From JACSRF01 sp963695505 (lineage in GTDB: Bacteria > Chloroflexota > Anaerolineae > Promineifilales > Promineifilaceae), in the NCBI GenBank assembly GCA_963695505.1, contig CAVOGX010000022.1:11312-75311 (forward strand): 64,000 bases of DNA. The letters run 5' to 3'. Below, one piece after another: positions 1 to 9,054 of the stretch. How positions within the stretch are numbered: position 1 is the first letter of the stretch; every line of letters starts with the position of its first letter. The notes under the pieces were generated by a model. The model did not search any database, was not told where the DNA came from, and saw only the letters and a list, made by a program, of their open reading frames with translations. The position numbers were made by a program, and so were the translations under genes.

Positions 1-864
1 GGTTTTACGGGTGACCTGACTTATTCGGTCATGGTGGACTCACGGCTGGTTCAACTGCCAGGGGTTTATATTGAAGAGCATGACGGATTAATTGTCTGCC
101 TGCCACGCGACCGGCAAGAGATGTCATACGTGTTAGAAACGGCCGTACTGCCATATTTGCGGGCGAAAGCTCAGCAGGAAGCGACAAAAAAATCGGGTTG
201 GAACCTGCTGCGGGCGGTGGGAGTCGTCGAAAGCAGCGTTCGTCTGCAGTTAGGCGATATGCCCCGTATTCCCGGAACCCGCATTACATACGATTCCTTT
301 GCCGGTCAGACAAGTATTCGCCTTTGGGCAGAAGGAGAAACTGAGGAGCTTGTAGCCCAAAAGCTGGCTCTGTTGAAGCAGGGAGTTATGGAACGGCTGG
401 GGGACCACGTATTTGGCGAAGAAGATGCTCGACTCGAACAAGTAGTCCTGCAATTATTGGTACAGAGCCAGACGAAATTGGTTGTGGCCGAATGTCATAC
501 GAACCACATCATATCGCAGACCCTTGACAACCAGCCTGACAGCGCCACTCAGGTGTTATTGTTACCTATTGAAAACTGCGTTGCGCTGGCTGAATATTTG
601 CGTATTCCGCTTGAGAGTGATGATTTAACAAGATGGTGCCGCGAAGCAGCCACGCAGCTTCTCTATCAGAGCGACGCAGACTTGAGTTTGATGGTTTATA
701 AAAATGTGACTCAGGGCGGGATTCAGGTTTTGGTGACTCTTGCTTCTGAAAGCGGGGTTTCAGTCACGCAGCGGTCATTTGGCGGTCACCCTGATAACAT
801 TGACCGCTGGGCATTTTCCCTTGGCATGACCCATTTGCGCCGCTGGCTGCGGGCCCATGCCTGA
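1..864 (+). CDS. CinA-like protein, 5' end outside window
   Basis: The frame is open from base 1, so the start lies upstream of the window. The visible residues match the middle and C-terminal parts of CinA-family proteins (nicotinamide-nucleotide/ADP-ribose metabolism). These are the CLPRDRQEM segment before the linker (family LPGVPREM), the RIPGTRI region, and a helical stretch followed by a CinA-C-like domain. The CinA-C deamidase signature normally reads AESxTGG. Here the corresponding stretch is AECHTNHI, so NMN deamidase activity is doubtful. An iterated palindrome at 139 encodes ETAV. It ends 16 bp before the glycosyltransferase gene and may be cotranscribed with it. Confidence 0.72.
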   Translation, partial: GFTGDLTYSVMVDSRLVQLPGVYIEEHDGLIVCLPRDRQEMSYVLETAVLPYLRAKAQQEATKKSGWNLLRAVGVVESSVRLQLGDMPRIPGTRITYDSFAGQTSIRLWAEGETEELVAQKLALLKQGVMERLGDHVFGEEDARLEQVVLQLLVQSQTKLVVAECHTNHIISQTLDNQPDSATQVLLLPIENCVALAEYLRIPLESDDLTRWCREAATQLLYQSDADLSLMVYKNVTQGGIQVLVTLASESGVSVTQRSFGGHPDNIDRWAFSLGMTHLRRWLRAHA

Positions 865-880
865 ATTGGAGGATCAATAA

Positions 881-2176
881 ATGAAGATAGGCATGGTGAC
901 AGCCTGCTATAAGCCGGTTTTGAACGGCGTTACGCGCATGGTCTCCCTCTACAAGCAAGAATTAGAAAAACTGGGTCATCAGGTAACGATTTTTACACTG
1001 GGAGACCCAGACCCGGCTGGCGAAGAAGCGGGAGTTGTGCGCTCGCCAGCTATCCCTGTTGGGTCGGGTTACTACTTCACCATGCGCTACACGCGGGAAG
1101 CGCAGGAACTGCTGGCAGAGATGGAGATTATCCACTGCCACCATTTGTTCATGAGCGTCGAAATGGCACACCGGTACGGCCGTTGCCCTATTGTGTACAC
1201 CAACCATACCCGGTACGACCTCTATACAGGGGCATATGTCTCCATTCCTCAACCGGCTGCTGACGCCATCATGCGCCAGGTGTGGCCAGAATTCACAGAT
1301 TTGGCAGACCTGGTCATCACCCCTTCGGATAGCGTGAGGCAAATTATGCTGGACTTTGGCGTGCAGCGACCTATTGTGGTGGTGGAGAACGGGGTGGATT
1401 TACGGCCGTTTCGCAATCCCCCACGCCCGTTTACTAAAGAATCCTTGGGCATCCCCGCCGAAGCAATTTTGCTTGTTTACGTGGGCCGCCTCTCGTCAGA
1501 AAAAAACCTGGAGGTACTTCTAGAACAATTTGCTGTAGCCCAGGAGTTGCTGCCCAAGCTGCACTTGCTGCTGATTGGCACCGGGACTATCCAGGACGAA
1601 CTAGAGCTCATGGCGCAAGACCTTGGCATTTCCCCCCAGGTTCACTTTTCCGGAGCCATTGATTTTGCAGAAGTGCCCAACTATTTAGCTGCTGCAGACA
1701 TGTTTGTAACAGCCTCCCAATCCGAGGTGCATCCTTTGACGGTCATTGAAGCTATGGCGGCGGGGCTGCCTGTTGTGGCTTCGTCATCGCCTGGTATCGT
1801 CGACACAGTACAATCGATGAAATCTGGACTGCTTACCAGCCAGCCGGAAAAAGGGTTGGCAGCAGCCATTGTCGGCCTGGCTTTGAATGAAGCCTTGCGA
1901 CAGCAAATGAGCGCCAGCGCTCTCGAGGAAAGCAAGCGTTTTGATATCAGTAAAACGGTTACGCACACTGTGCAGCTGTATGAAGAACTTCGGAAAACGC
2001 GTCCCGATTTGCAGCGAGAAAACGCTCATGGCAAATGGCTGCGGAACTGGGAAAAATTCCAGCCGATGTTGGATCAGCTCGCTGGTTTGGTGCGTCCGCC
2101 GGAAACCTGGGACATGATGCTGCAAAGGATTTTGCCTGACAAGGAGAAGAAAGAAAGCGGGTTTTATGAGCAGTAA
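881..2176 (+). CDS. Glycosyltransferase family 4 (GT-B fold)
   Basis: The 431-residue product is a cytoplasmic GT-B glycosyltransferase, probably using a nucleotide sugar to glycosylate a lipid or polysaccharide precursor. The N-terminal acceptor domain has the family opening (TACYKPVLNGVTR, residues 8-20). The C-terminal donor domain has YVGRLSSEKN near residue 203. The E-x7-E motif lies in SEVHPLTVIEAMAAG near residue 285. A GGAGG ribosome site sits before the ATG at 881. The gene overlaps the start of yraN by 11 bp, so the two are probably translationally coupled. The substrate cannot be told from sequence; PimB/MgtA-like mannosyl or glucosyl transfer is possible. Confidence 0.87.
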   Translation: MKIGMVTACYKPVLNGVTRMVSLYKQELEKLGHQVTIFTLGDPDPAGEEAGVVRSPAIPVGSGYYFTMRYTREAQELLAEMEIIHCHHLFMSVEMAHRYGRCPIVYTNHTRYDLYTGAYVSIPQPAADAIMRQVWPEFTDLADLVITPSDSVRQIMLDFGVQRPIVVVENGVDLRPFRNPPRPFTKESLGIPAEAILLVYVGRLSSEKNLEVLLEQFAVAQELLPKLHLLLIGTGTIQDELELMAQDLGISPQVHFSGAIDFAEVPNYLAAADMFVTASQSEVHPLTVIEAMAAGLPVVASSSPGIVDTVQSMKSGLLTSQPEKGLAAAIVGLALNEALRQQMSASALEESKRFDISKTVTHTVQLYEELRKTRPDLQRENAHGKWLRNWEKFQPMLDQLAGLVRPPETWDMMLQRILPDKEKKESGFYEQ

Positions 2177-2549
2177 AGGGGGTAACGGCCGTAAACAGTT
2201 GGGTAATTGGGGTGAATCAGTCGCGGCCACCCATTTGGAATCCAAAGGTTACACAATTTTGCACCGCAATTGGCGCTGCGCACGCGGGGAAATTGACCTG
2301 GTTGCCCAGGCGGGAGAAGTGCTGGTCTTTGTAGAAGTCAAGACCAGGCGCGGGCGCAAAAGCGGTACGCCGGAAGAAGGAGTGACTGCGCAAAAAGCAC
2401 GACGCCTCCTGGATTTGGGACAGCACTACCTTTTCGAAAACGACCTGGATGACGTGGAGTGGCGCGTAGACCTGGTGGCTGTTGAGCTGGATGGTCACGG
2501 GAAGTTACTGCGGTGTGAGCACATTCCCAATGCGGTTTTGGGATGGTAA
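2166..2549 (+). CDS. yraN: YraN/UPF0102 family endonuclease-like protein
   Basis: A 127-residue protein with the UPF0102 layout. It opens with GNWGESVAATHLESKGY, then has the restriction-endonuclease-like core with GEIDLVAQ and VFVEVKTRRG. The E...D...ExK residues form the putative metal site of this Holliday-junction-resolvase-like fold. The biological role of the family is not settled. The ATG overlaps the end of the glycosyltransferase gene. The stop at 2547-2549 is in the same frame as the following miaA. Confidence 0.88.
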   Translation: MSSKGGNGRKQLGNWGESVAATHLESKGYTILHRNWRCARGEIDLVAQAGEVLVFVEVKTRRGRKSGTPEEGVTAQKARRLLDLGQHYLFENDLDDVEWRVDLVAVELDGHGKLLRCEHIPNAVLGW

Positions 2550-2591
2550 GCAGATAAGCAATCTGCTCCCCGCTGCCCACTTCTAGTTCTT

Positions 2592-3477
2592 GTGGGGCAG
2601 ACAGCAGTGGGCAAAACGGCCGTTTCCCTGCAGTTAGCCTCGGCATTTAACGGCGAAATTGTCTCTGCCGATTCCCGGCTTTTTTATCGGGGAATGGATA
2701 TTGGCACAGCCAAACCAACGCCTACCGAACGTGGGCAAGTACGACACCATCTAATCGACATTTGCCAGCCCAATGAAACGCTGACCCTTGGCGAGTACCA
2801 GGATTTGGCGTATGCTGCCATTGAGGAAATTCAGCGAAGAGATAAGCTGCCCATACTGGTGGGCGGAACCGGGCAATATGTGCAGGCGGTGGTAGAGGGT
2901 TGGGGCATTCCCCGCGTCCCACCACAGCCCGCATTGCGCAAGGCGCTGGCCAGACTGGGTGGTAGATTTGCTGGCCCGCTGGTTAACGGTGCTGGATCCG
3001 GTGGCCGCCGCCAAAATTGAACCACGCAACGTGCGCCGCGTCATTCGCGCATTGGAAGTAACCCTGGTAAGCGGCAGGCCTATTTCGGAGCTGCAGCGCA
3101 AGCTGCCCCCGCCTTATGACGTGAAGGTGATTGGCTTGCGGCGTGAACGGGCAGATTTATATGCGCGGATAGACCGGCGTATTGAAGATATGATGGTGGC
3201 AGGGCTGCTGGATGAGGTGAAAGCGCTGCGTAATGCGGGATACGGCCGTTCCTTACCGGCCATGAGCGGTCTGGGCTACCGGCAGCTTTACGCCCATCTG
3301 GATGGTGAGATGACGCTGCCGGAGGCTGTGGAACGCATTAAGTTTGAGACGCACCGTTTCGCCCGCCAGCAAAACACCTGGTTTCGCGCTGACGACCCGG
3401 CCATTACCTGGTTTGACATGGGTGAGGAAGGGGTGGAAACGGCCGTTTTGAACTTTGTACACAAATGGCTGGGATAG
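2592..3477 (+). CDS. miaA: tRNA dimethylallyltransferase MiaA, frameshifted
   Basis: MiaA transfers dimethylallyl from DMAPP to A37 of tRNAs reading UNN codons. The N-terminal part shows the P-loop GQTAVGKTAV, then VSADSRLFYRGMDIGTAKP and LVGGTGQYVQAV. The C-terminal part continues in another frame from about 2959 with VDLLARW, DPVAAAKIEPRNVRRVIRALEV, and a SGLGYRQLY plus FARQQNTWFR ending. A single indel at about 2960-2990 splits the gene. The start is unclear: the same frame is open from the yraN stop without an ATG, and GTG 2592 lies inside the first beta strand, so a second indel near 2545-2590 is likely. Normal family length suggests a functional gene in the organism. Confidence 0.82.
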
Positions 3478-3485
3478 GGTAGAAC

Positions 3486-4535
3486 ATGCAAGTCTCAAGT
3501 TACAAACCAACAAATCAACCATCCATCCAACCAACAAACAAACCTGCCAACTCCCCCCTCTTTCAAGTTGGTTCTGTTCCCGTTTACGGTGACGTGATCC
3601 TGGCTCCAATGGCGGGATATTCCGATGTTCCCTACCGGGCGCTGTGCCGCGCTTACGGTTCGGCCATGCATTACACGGAATTTGTGCCGGCAGAGTCGCT
3701 GCTGGGTAAGCGCAGCCACAATCGTTTTTGGCAGCGGTTGGACAAACAGCCCGATGAATACCCCATGGTTTTCCAGATATTTGGCAACGACGCGCAAAAG
3801 ATTTTGCAAGCTGCCCAAAACATCCTGGACCTGGAGCCGGACATTATTGACGTGAATATGGGCTGTTCAACGCGCAAGGTGAGCGGGCGCGGGGCGGGCG
3901 TGGGCATGATGCCCCGACCAGAATTGGTAGCAGATACGTTTCGCTTGCTGTCGCAGCATTTGCCTGTGCCGGTAACGGGCAAAATACGGCTGGGCTGGGA
4001 CGCCGACCAGCGCAATTTTCTGCAGATTGGGCAGATAATGGTGGACAATGGTGCGGCGCTCATTGCTATGCACGGCCGTACCAAGACGCAAAAATATGGC
4101 GGCCAGGCAGATTGGGATGCCATCGCCGCGCTGAAACAAGCGGTGCCTGTGCCCGTCATTGGCAATGGCGACGTGCAGTCAGCAGCGGACATTGAGCGCA
4201 TGAAGGCGCATACCGGCTGCGACGCGGTGATGGTGGGCCGGGCGGCCATTGGCAATCCCTGGATATTTGCGCGGCAAGACAAAGCCGACCTGCCCTTTTC
4301 CGATGTGGCCATGGCCATTAGCCAGCATTTGCGGGAAATGCTAGCTTACTACGGCAATCCCCACGGTTTGGTTGTGTTTCGCAAGCATTTGAAGCAGTAT
4401 CTAGCGGACTTTGACGTGCCGGAAGCGAGGCTGATGGGGATGCTGAAAACAACCGATGTTGATGCTTTTTTACAGGGGCTGGCAGCGGTAGAAACGGCCG
4501 TTTCTCCTCTTCAAAACGCTTATAACTTTGCTTGA
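3486..4535 (+). CDS. dus: tRNA-dihydrouridine synthase (Dus family)
   Basis: An FMN-dependent TIM-barrel enzyme that reduces uridine in the tRNA D-loop. Signatures seen are VILAPMAGYSDVPYR near the start, NMGCSTRKVSGRGAG with the catalytic Cys, GKIRLGWD, MHGRTKTQKYGG, and GNGDV followed by GCDAVMVGRAAIGNPW (flavin phosphate binding). The layout is that of DusB-type enzymes. The first ~28 residues are low-complexity (SYKPTNQPSIQPTNKP, from CAAC-rich DNA) and are probably not part of the fold, so a later start is possible. It follows miaA by 8 bp, giving a tRNA-modification pair. Confidence 0.88.
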   Translation: MQVSSYKPTNQPSIQPTNKPANSPLFQVGSVPVYGDVILAPMAGYSDVPYRALCRAYGSAMHYTEFVPAESLLGKRSHNRFWQRLDKQPDEYPMVFQIFGNDAQKILQAAQNILDLEPDIIDVNMGCSTRKVSGRGAGVGMMPRPELVADTFRLLSQHLPVPVTGKIRLGWDADQRNFLQIGQIMVDNGAALIAMHGRTKTQKYGGQADWDAIAALKQAVPVPVIGNGDVQSAADIERMKAHTGCDAVMVGRAAIGNPWIFARQDKADLPFSDVAMAISQHLREMLAYYGNPHGLVVFRKHLKQYLADFDVPEARLMGMLKTTDVDAFLQGLAAVETAVSPLQNAYNFA

Positions 4536-4559
4536 CATGGCAACCTCCTCTGGTATAAT
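4532..4559 (+). promoter_or_regulatory. Sigma70-type promoter for tRNA-Asn
   Basis: A perfect TTGACA (4532-4537) and a perfect TATAAT (4554-4559) are separated by 16 bp. They overlap the last codons of dus and lie 12 bp before the mature tRNA. Confidence 0.85.
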
Positions 4560-4571
4560 TCCGTTCGCTGT

Positions 4572-4646
4572 TCCTCAGTAGCTCAATGGCAGAGCATGCG
4601 GCTGTTAACCGCAGGGTTGTTGGTTCGAGTCCAACCTGAGGAGCCA
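4572..4646 (+). tRNA. tRNA-Asn (GTT)
   Basis: A full cloverleaf can be drawn. The acceptor TCCTCAG pairs with CTGAGGA (4636-4642). The D arm is GCTC...GAGC. The anticodon stem TGCGG/CCGCA has loop CTGTTAA and anticodon GTT at 4604-4606. The T arm is GTTGG-TTCGAGT-CCAAC. The 3' CCA is encoded (4644-4646). It has its own promoter and terminator. Confidence 0.96.
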
Positions 4647-4650
4647 GAGA

Positions 4651-4682
4651 GGCGGTAGACGAAAGTCTGCCGCCTTTTTTAA
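4651..4682 (+). terminator. Rho-independent terminator after tRNA-Asn
   Basis: A 10-bp stem (GGCGGTAGAC with GTCTGCCGCC, one G-T pair) closes a GAAA tetraloop and is followed by a run of T residues starting at 4675. Confidence 0.9.
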
Positions 4683-4789
4683 TTTCAGGAATCAGATTTT
4701 TGGGTGTCAACTGGTAACTGTTCAGGTATCATGACATCTAATGCCAAAGCACCTAAACCTTTGGTACGGACAACAAGGAGACCAAACCC

Positions 4790-6337
4790 ATGAAAAGCTA
4801 TAAACCAGTAGCCCTCATCATTCTCGATGGATGGGGGATTCGTGAAAATGCGGCGGGCAATGCCGTGGTGCTGGGGAATACCCCCAACTATGACAAGTGG
4901 AATCGGGAACTTGAGCGCAGTGTGTTGGACGCTTCTGGCGAGGGTGTAGGCTTGCCTGAAGGCCAGATGGGCAACTCGGAGGTGGGGCATCTGAATCTGG
5001 GCGCGGGGCGCATTGTGTATCAAGACCTGACGCGCATAAACCTGGCGATTCGGGATGGATCGTTTAGCAAAACCCCGGCATTGGTGGAAGCCATTGAATC
5101 GGCTAAAAGCAAAGGGGGCAAGGTGCATGTCATTGGGCTGTTTGGCCCGGGCGGTGTGCACAGCCACAGCAACCACATGTATGCCATTTTGGATATGGTG
5201 AATGCCCATGACTTGCAGCCCGTGCTGCATCTGATTACCGATGGTCGGGACACGCCGCCGGAAAGCAGCGAAGATTTCCTGGTGGCATTGGAAGCATACC
5301 AGGAGAAAAACCCGGTCACGGTGGCGTCAGTTAGCGGCCGTTACTACACCATGGACCGCGACAAGCGCTGGGCGCGCACGCAGATGGGGTATGAAGTGAT
5401 TGCCAATCACCAGGGACACGAAGGCAGAACGGCCGTTACCGCCCGTGCCGCCATCGAACAATCCCACGCTGAAGGCGTGACCGATGAGTTTATTTTGCCC
5501 GCAGCCATTGATACCGGCGACCGTGACGTAACCATCCAACCGGGGGACAGCCTGATCTTCTACAACTTCCGCGCCGACCGCATGCGCCAGCCGGTGGCCA
5601 TTTTTACGGATAAAGGGTTTGACGGGTTTGAACGGCCGTTTATCGACGACCTCTTCATTGTGACCATGACCAGCTACGAGGATGATTTTCCCGTCCACGT
5701 GGCCTTTCCCGAACAGGAAATCACCAATACGCTGGCGGAGGTGCTGAGCAAGCAGGGATTGAAGCAGTTCCATGCTGCCGAAACCGAAAAATACGCCCAC
5801 GTCACCTACTTTTTTAATGGCGGCGTCGAGACCATGTACGAGGGTGAATCGCGCCACCTGGAACCTTCTCCCAAAGTGCCCACCTATGATTTGCAGCCGG
5901 AAATGAGCGCTTATCCGCTGACAGAAGCTGTGCTCAAGCGCATTCAGGAACACGACGATGACTTTATCCTGGTGAATTTTGCCAACCCGGATATGGTGGG
6001 ACACACCGGCGTGCTGGAAGCAGCCATCAAAGCAGTGGAAGCGGTGGATGAGTGCGCCGGGCGGCTTGTGGAAGCTATTGTTGCCAAGGGTGGCGTGGCC
6101 TGCGTCACGGCCGATCACGGCAACTGCGACCGCATGATTGACCTGTATACGGGCAAGCCCCACACCTACCACACCACGCAGCCGGTGGCTTTCTTTGTAA
6201 TTGGTCATGATGGTTACTTGAATATGAATCCACGGGGCATTCTGGCCGACGTATCGCCAACAATTTTGGAACTGATGGGTGTTGCACAGCCCGCAGAAAT
6301 GACGGGAAAGAGTTTGATTGAGCATAGTGGGAAGTAA
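4790..6337 (+). CDS. gpmI: 2,3-bisphosphoglycerate-independent phosphoglycerate mutase
   Basis: GpmI interconverts 3- and 2-phosphoglycerate in glycolysis with two Mn ions. At 515 residues it has the normal family length. The metal-site Asp lies in LIILDGWGIRENAAGNAV. The phosphoserine lies in QMGNSEVGHLNLGAGR. Further signatures are SGRYYTMDRDKRWAR, FRADRMRQ and the C-terminal TADHGNCD. An AAGGAG site precedes the ATG at 4790. It stands alone between the tRNA terminator and a small unknown gene. Confidence 0.96.
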   Translation: MKSYKPVALIILDGWGIRENAAGNAVVLGNTPNYDKWNRELERSVLDASGEGVGLPEGQMGNSEVGHLNLGAGRIVYQDLTRINLAIRDGSFSKTPALVEAIESAKSKGGKVHVIGLFGPGGVHSHSNHMYAILDMVNAHDLQPVLHLITDGRDTPPESSEDFLVALEAYQEKNPVTVASVSGRYYTMDRDKRWARTQMGYEVIANHQGHEGRTAVTARAAIEQSHAEGVTDEFILPAAIDTGDRDVTIQPGDSLIFYNFRADRMRQPVAIFTDKGFDGFERPFIDDLFIVTMTSYEDDFPVHVAFPEQEITNTLAEVLSKQGLKQFHAAETEKYAHVTYFFNGGVETMYEGESRHLEPSPKVPTYDLQPEMSAYPLTEAVLKRIQEHDDDFILVNFANPDMVGHTGVLEAAIKAVEAVDECAGRLVEAIVAKGGVACVTADHGNCDRMIDLYTGKPHTYHTTQPVAFFVIGHDGYLNMNPRGILADVSPTILELMGVAQPAEMTGKSLIEHSGK

Positions 6338-6415
6338 GAGGGACGAGTACACTGAGAATTTATATGTGAATCTTTGTGTCTTCTCTGCGCTCTCTGTGCT
6401 CCTAACGGAGTGAGT

Positions 6416-6949
6416 ATGCAAAACGGCAACGCTTTTCTGGCTTTTGTGGAGGAGGCCAGCGCTTTCTTGCAGAAGTTACAGGTGATTGATTATTACCAGG
6501 AACCGCTGCCGGGGGAGGTGGATGAGCGGTTGGCGGCGATGGTAGACAGGCTGATGACGGCCACGACGGCAGAACGAGAACGGTTCCAGCAGACACTGGC
6601 ACCCGGGCAGCGGTCGCTGTTTGGCATTTTTGCGCATCGGGCGGCGACATTGGCCATGCGGTACAAGGATCGGAATTGGCTGCTGCGTGGTTTGGTGGGA
6701 ACGGCCGTTGCCAACTACACCATTCCCCCCAAGCGCAATGTAGACGTGGGATTGGCCGTTTTTCACCACGTAGCCCGCAAGCTGAGTGTAAACACCGTGG
6801 ATATGTTTGATAAAGCAGCAGAATATGGCGGGGAGGCCATCGCTGCGCACTTACGCGTTTTTGGCCGCCGCTCCGACGTGCGCCTTACCAGCTTCGGCTG
6901 GCAAGAAGTTAAAACACCAGAGGGCGTCAAGTACCAGTTTTCCTGGTAA
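6416..6949 (+). CDS. Hypothetical protein, 177 aa
   Basis: I do not recognise the family. The soluble product is mainly helical, with no signal peptide or membrane segment; it ends with a basic stretch and SFGWQEVKTPEGVKYQFSW. ATG 6416 is chosen because GGAG lies just upstream. An in-frame ATG at 6374 would add residues from a TC-rich intergenic stretch and is less likely. Palindrome motifs fall in frame (GTAV). The coding signal is good: one long frame and codon use like its neighbours. Confidence 0.62.
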   Translation: MQNGNAFLAFVEEASAFLQKLQVIDYYQEPLPGEVDERLAAMVDRLMTATTAERERFQQTLAPGQRSLFGIFAHRAATLAMRYKDRNWLLRGLVGTAVANYTIPPKRNVDVGLAVFHHVARKLSVNTVDMFDKAAEYGGEAIAAHLRVFGRRSDVRLTSFGWQEVKTPEGVKYQFSW

Positions 6950-7037
6950 TAAAGGGGTGCGTTCTTTCAATTAGAAAGTGGGTTGCTCGCTGATTGTTTT
7001 GCAGCTATTTATTTTGTAAGTAGACGATGAGGTAACC

Positions 7038-7688
7038 ATGCGCATCATGCTGGCCGGTGGTGGGGATGCCACGGACTCGCGGCCATTGGACGAGCAGTTT
7101 GCCAACTGGCTGCCCGCTGGAGGCCGCCTGCTCTACTGGCCTTTTGCCCTGCGCGGTTCTGGTCGCTCCTGGTCTGCTTGTTATGCCTGGATTCGCGAGG
7201 TATTTCAGCCGCTGGGCTGCGAGAAAATTGAAATGTGGACAGACCTGACCGCTCATGATCCTTATGAATTGTTGCGGTTTACGGCCGTTTACCTGGGCGG
7301 TGGCAACACGTTTTTGCTGCGCCACGAGCTGCACCGCAACGGGTTTGATCACGCCCTGCTTGGTTTTGCTGGAGCGGGAGGAATGCTCTACGGCGGCAGT
7401 GCTGGCGCAATCGTGCTGGGCAGCGACATCATGACTGGTGCGCACTTAGACGAGAATGAGGTGGGTTTGTCTGACACTTACGGGCTGAATTTGGTTATGG
7501 GTCATGCAGTTTGGTGCCATTATCAGGCGGAAGATGACGAATTGATTCGCGCCTATGTGCAGCAAACTGGCTGGCCCGTGCTAGCCCTTTCGGAACGAGC
7601 GGGAGTGGCGCGAATAAACGGCCGTTTACGTTCCGTAGGCTACGATCCCGCGTATCGCTTTGACCTGCAGGGCAAGCTGCCTCTTTGA
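7038..7688 (+). CDS. Peptidase S51 family (dipeptidase E/cyanophycinase-like)
   Basis: A 216-residue protein of the S51 serine peptidase fold, which includes alpha-aspartyl dipeptidase PepE and cyanophycinase. YLGGGNTFLLRHEL at ~85-98 and GGSAGAIVLGSD at ~119-130 carry the nucleophile elbow, with Ser121 as the likely nucleophile. The start MRIMLAGGGD is typical of the family. The likely role is cytoplasmic cleavage of small peptides; the exact substrate is unknown. A TTGACA promoter for a downstream transcript begins 3 bp after its stop. Confidence 0.8.
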   Translation: MRIMLAGGGDATDSRPLDEQFANWLPAGGRLLYWPFALRGSGRSWSACYAWIREVFQPLGCEKIEMWTDLTAHDPYELLRFTAVYLGGGNTFLLRHELHRNGFDHALLGFAGAGGMLYGGSAGAIVLGSDIMTGAHLDENEVGLSDTYGLNLVMGHAVWCHYQAEDDELIRAYVQQTGWPVLALSERAGVARINGRLRSVGYDPAYRFDLQGKLPL

Positions 7689-7690
7689 GC

Positions 7691-7720
7691 TTGACATCCC
7701 CGGCGAGAGCATGGTAATAT
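7691..7720 (+). promoter_or_regulatory. Putative sigma70 promoter
   Basis: TTGACA (7691-7696), an 18-bp spacer and TAATAT (7715-7720). It lies directly after the S51 peptidase gene and before a non-coding stretch that ends in a terminator. Confidence 0.55.
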
Positions 7721-7725
7721 GCCGC

Positions 7726-7877
7726 CATGACGAAGTTGTCGAACCACTTAACTCTCTGGAATGCATATTGCCAACCTATGGAAATGGGCATTGGTTGCGA
7801 TCAACCATGGGTGATTCCAGCGTGGGAGACAGCGGAGGTTTAGACGTCAAATATACCATTCTGAACTTGTTTTCCAG
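7726..7877 (+). ncRNA. Putative structured small RNA or leader
   Basis: About 150 nt without a convincing reading frame, lying between a promoter-like element and an intrinsic terminator. CTGGAAT (7756-7762) pairs exactly with ATTCCAG (7814-7820). Inside that, TGGTTG (7792-7797) pairs with CAACCA (7802-7807) around a CGAT loop. I do not recognise an Rfam family; no guanidine-riboswitch consensus is visible despite the exporter genes downstream. Confidence 0.4.
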
Positions 7878-7909
7878 AGACGCGGTGAATCACCATCGCG
7901 TCTTTTTTT
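7878..7909 (+). terminator. Rho-independent terminator
   Basis: AGACGCG (7878-7884) pairs with CGCGTCT (7897-7903); an inner GTG/CAC pairing extends the stem, and seven T residues follow. It would end the putative small RNA, or act as an attenuator before the ABC exporter operon. Confidence 0.7.
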
Positions 7910-7974
7910 GTTTTAGCTCGGGGATGAGAGGTAGCATAACTCCAATCTCAAACCTGAGGGCAGGAGGTGATGGT

Positions 7975-8978
7975 ATGAATGTTAGTGAAAACGACCGTTC
8001 TGCTGTGATGGTGCGGGGCTTGGCCAAGCAGTTTCAGTTGAAACAGAAAGCGCCAGGGCTGGCTGGCAGCCTGCGGGCGATGTGGAAACCAGAAATGAAG
8101 GAGATTACGGCCGTTTCCGGCGTAGAGTTCACCCTGGAAGAAGGGGAGCTGCTGGCCTTCATTGGTCCCAACGGCGCCGGCAAGTCCACCACGATCAAAA
8201 TGCTCACCGGCATTCTCTTTCCCAGTGCCGGAGAAGCCACCGTTCTGGGCTATACGCCCTGGAAAGATCGGCGGCAGCCTGGCATACCACATTGGCTCTG
8301 TTTTTGGGCAAAAGCCGCAGCTCTGGTACCACCTGCCACCGGAGGATACCTTTCGCCTCTTTGCGCGCATTTACGAGCTGGACATGCATGCCTACCAGAA
8401 AACGACGTGATTTCCTGGTGGACGCTTTCCAGATTGAGCATCTGCTGCAAACCCCGGTGCGCAAGCTGAGTCTGGGGCAGCGCATGAAGTGCGAGATAGC
8501 CGCTTCGCTGCTGCACAGCCCGCGCATCATCTTTCTGGACGAGCCGACCATTGGTCTGGACGTGGTGGCCAAGCAGCAAATCCGCGATGCCATCCGCTAC
8601 CTCAATGAGAGCGAAGACGTGACCATATTCCTTACCAGCCACGACGCCGGCGACGTGGAAAGCCTGTCTAAGCGGGTGATTGTCATCAATCACGGCCGTC
8701 TCATTTTCGACGACCGCACATCTGTGCTGAAGCGGCAGTACCTGACGCGCAAAATCATTGACGTGCGTTTTGCCGAGGGGCTAAACGGGGAATTTTCGCT
8801 GCCGGGGGTCACGATTTTGAAGCAGGGTACCTACGGCGTGAAGCTGGAGTTTGACAGCCACCAGGTGCCGGTAGAGCAGGTGGTGCAGCAGGTTATGGCC
8901 ACCAAACCCTGCCAGGACATCAATATTTCTGATCCGCCGCTGGAGGAGATTATTCGGGAGATTTATCAGGAGAGATAG
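7975..8978 (+). CDS. ABC-2 exporter ATP-binding protein, two frameshifts
   Basis: The nucleotide-binding subunit of an ABC-2 exporter. Frame one gives the N-terminus with Walker A GPNGAGKSTTIKML. A shift near 8270 leads to the segment with HIGSVFGQKPQLWYHLP (Q-loop). A shift near 8405 leads to the rest, with signature LSLGQRMK, Walker B IIFLDEPTIGLD and H-loop TSHD. The C-terminal tail has the extra domain common in this family. Both shifts look like single-base errors. The ATG at 7975 follows an AGGAGG site. It is followed by two membrane subunits, so the complex is one ATPase with two different permeases, as in viologen-exporter-like systems. The substrate is unknown. Confidence 0.85.
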
Positions 8979-9054
8979 AGGAGAGAGATAGAGGTAGAGT
9001 GGGGGAGCGACTTGTTCTCTATCCCTACACGCTACACTCTGTCTCTAACAAAAA

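Noticed and set aside
3486..3570. CAAC-rich stretch at the dus start as a CRISPR-like or other repeat array
   Set aside because: It is a short irregular low-complexity run without spaced identical units.
7660..7974. N-terminal extension of the ABC ATPase frame back to 7660
   Set aside because: The stretch contains a promoter-like element and an intrinsic terminator and has no protein-like sequence. ATG 7975 has a good ribosome site.
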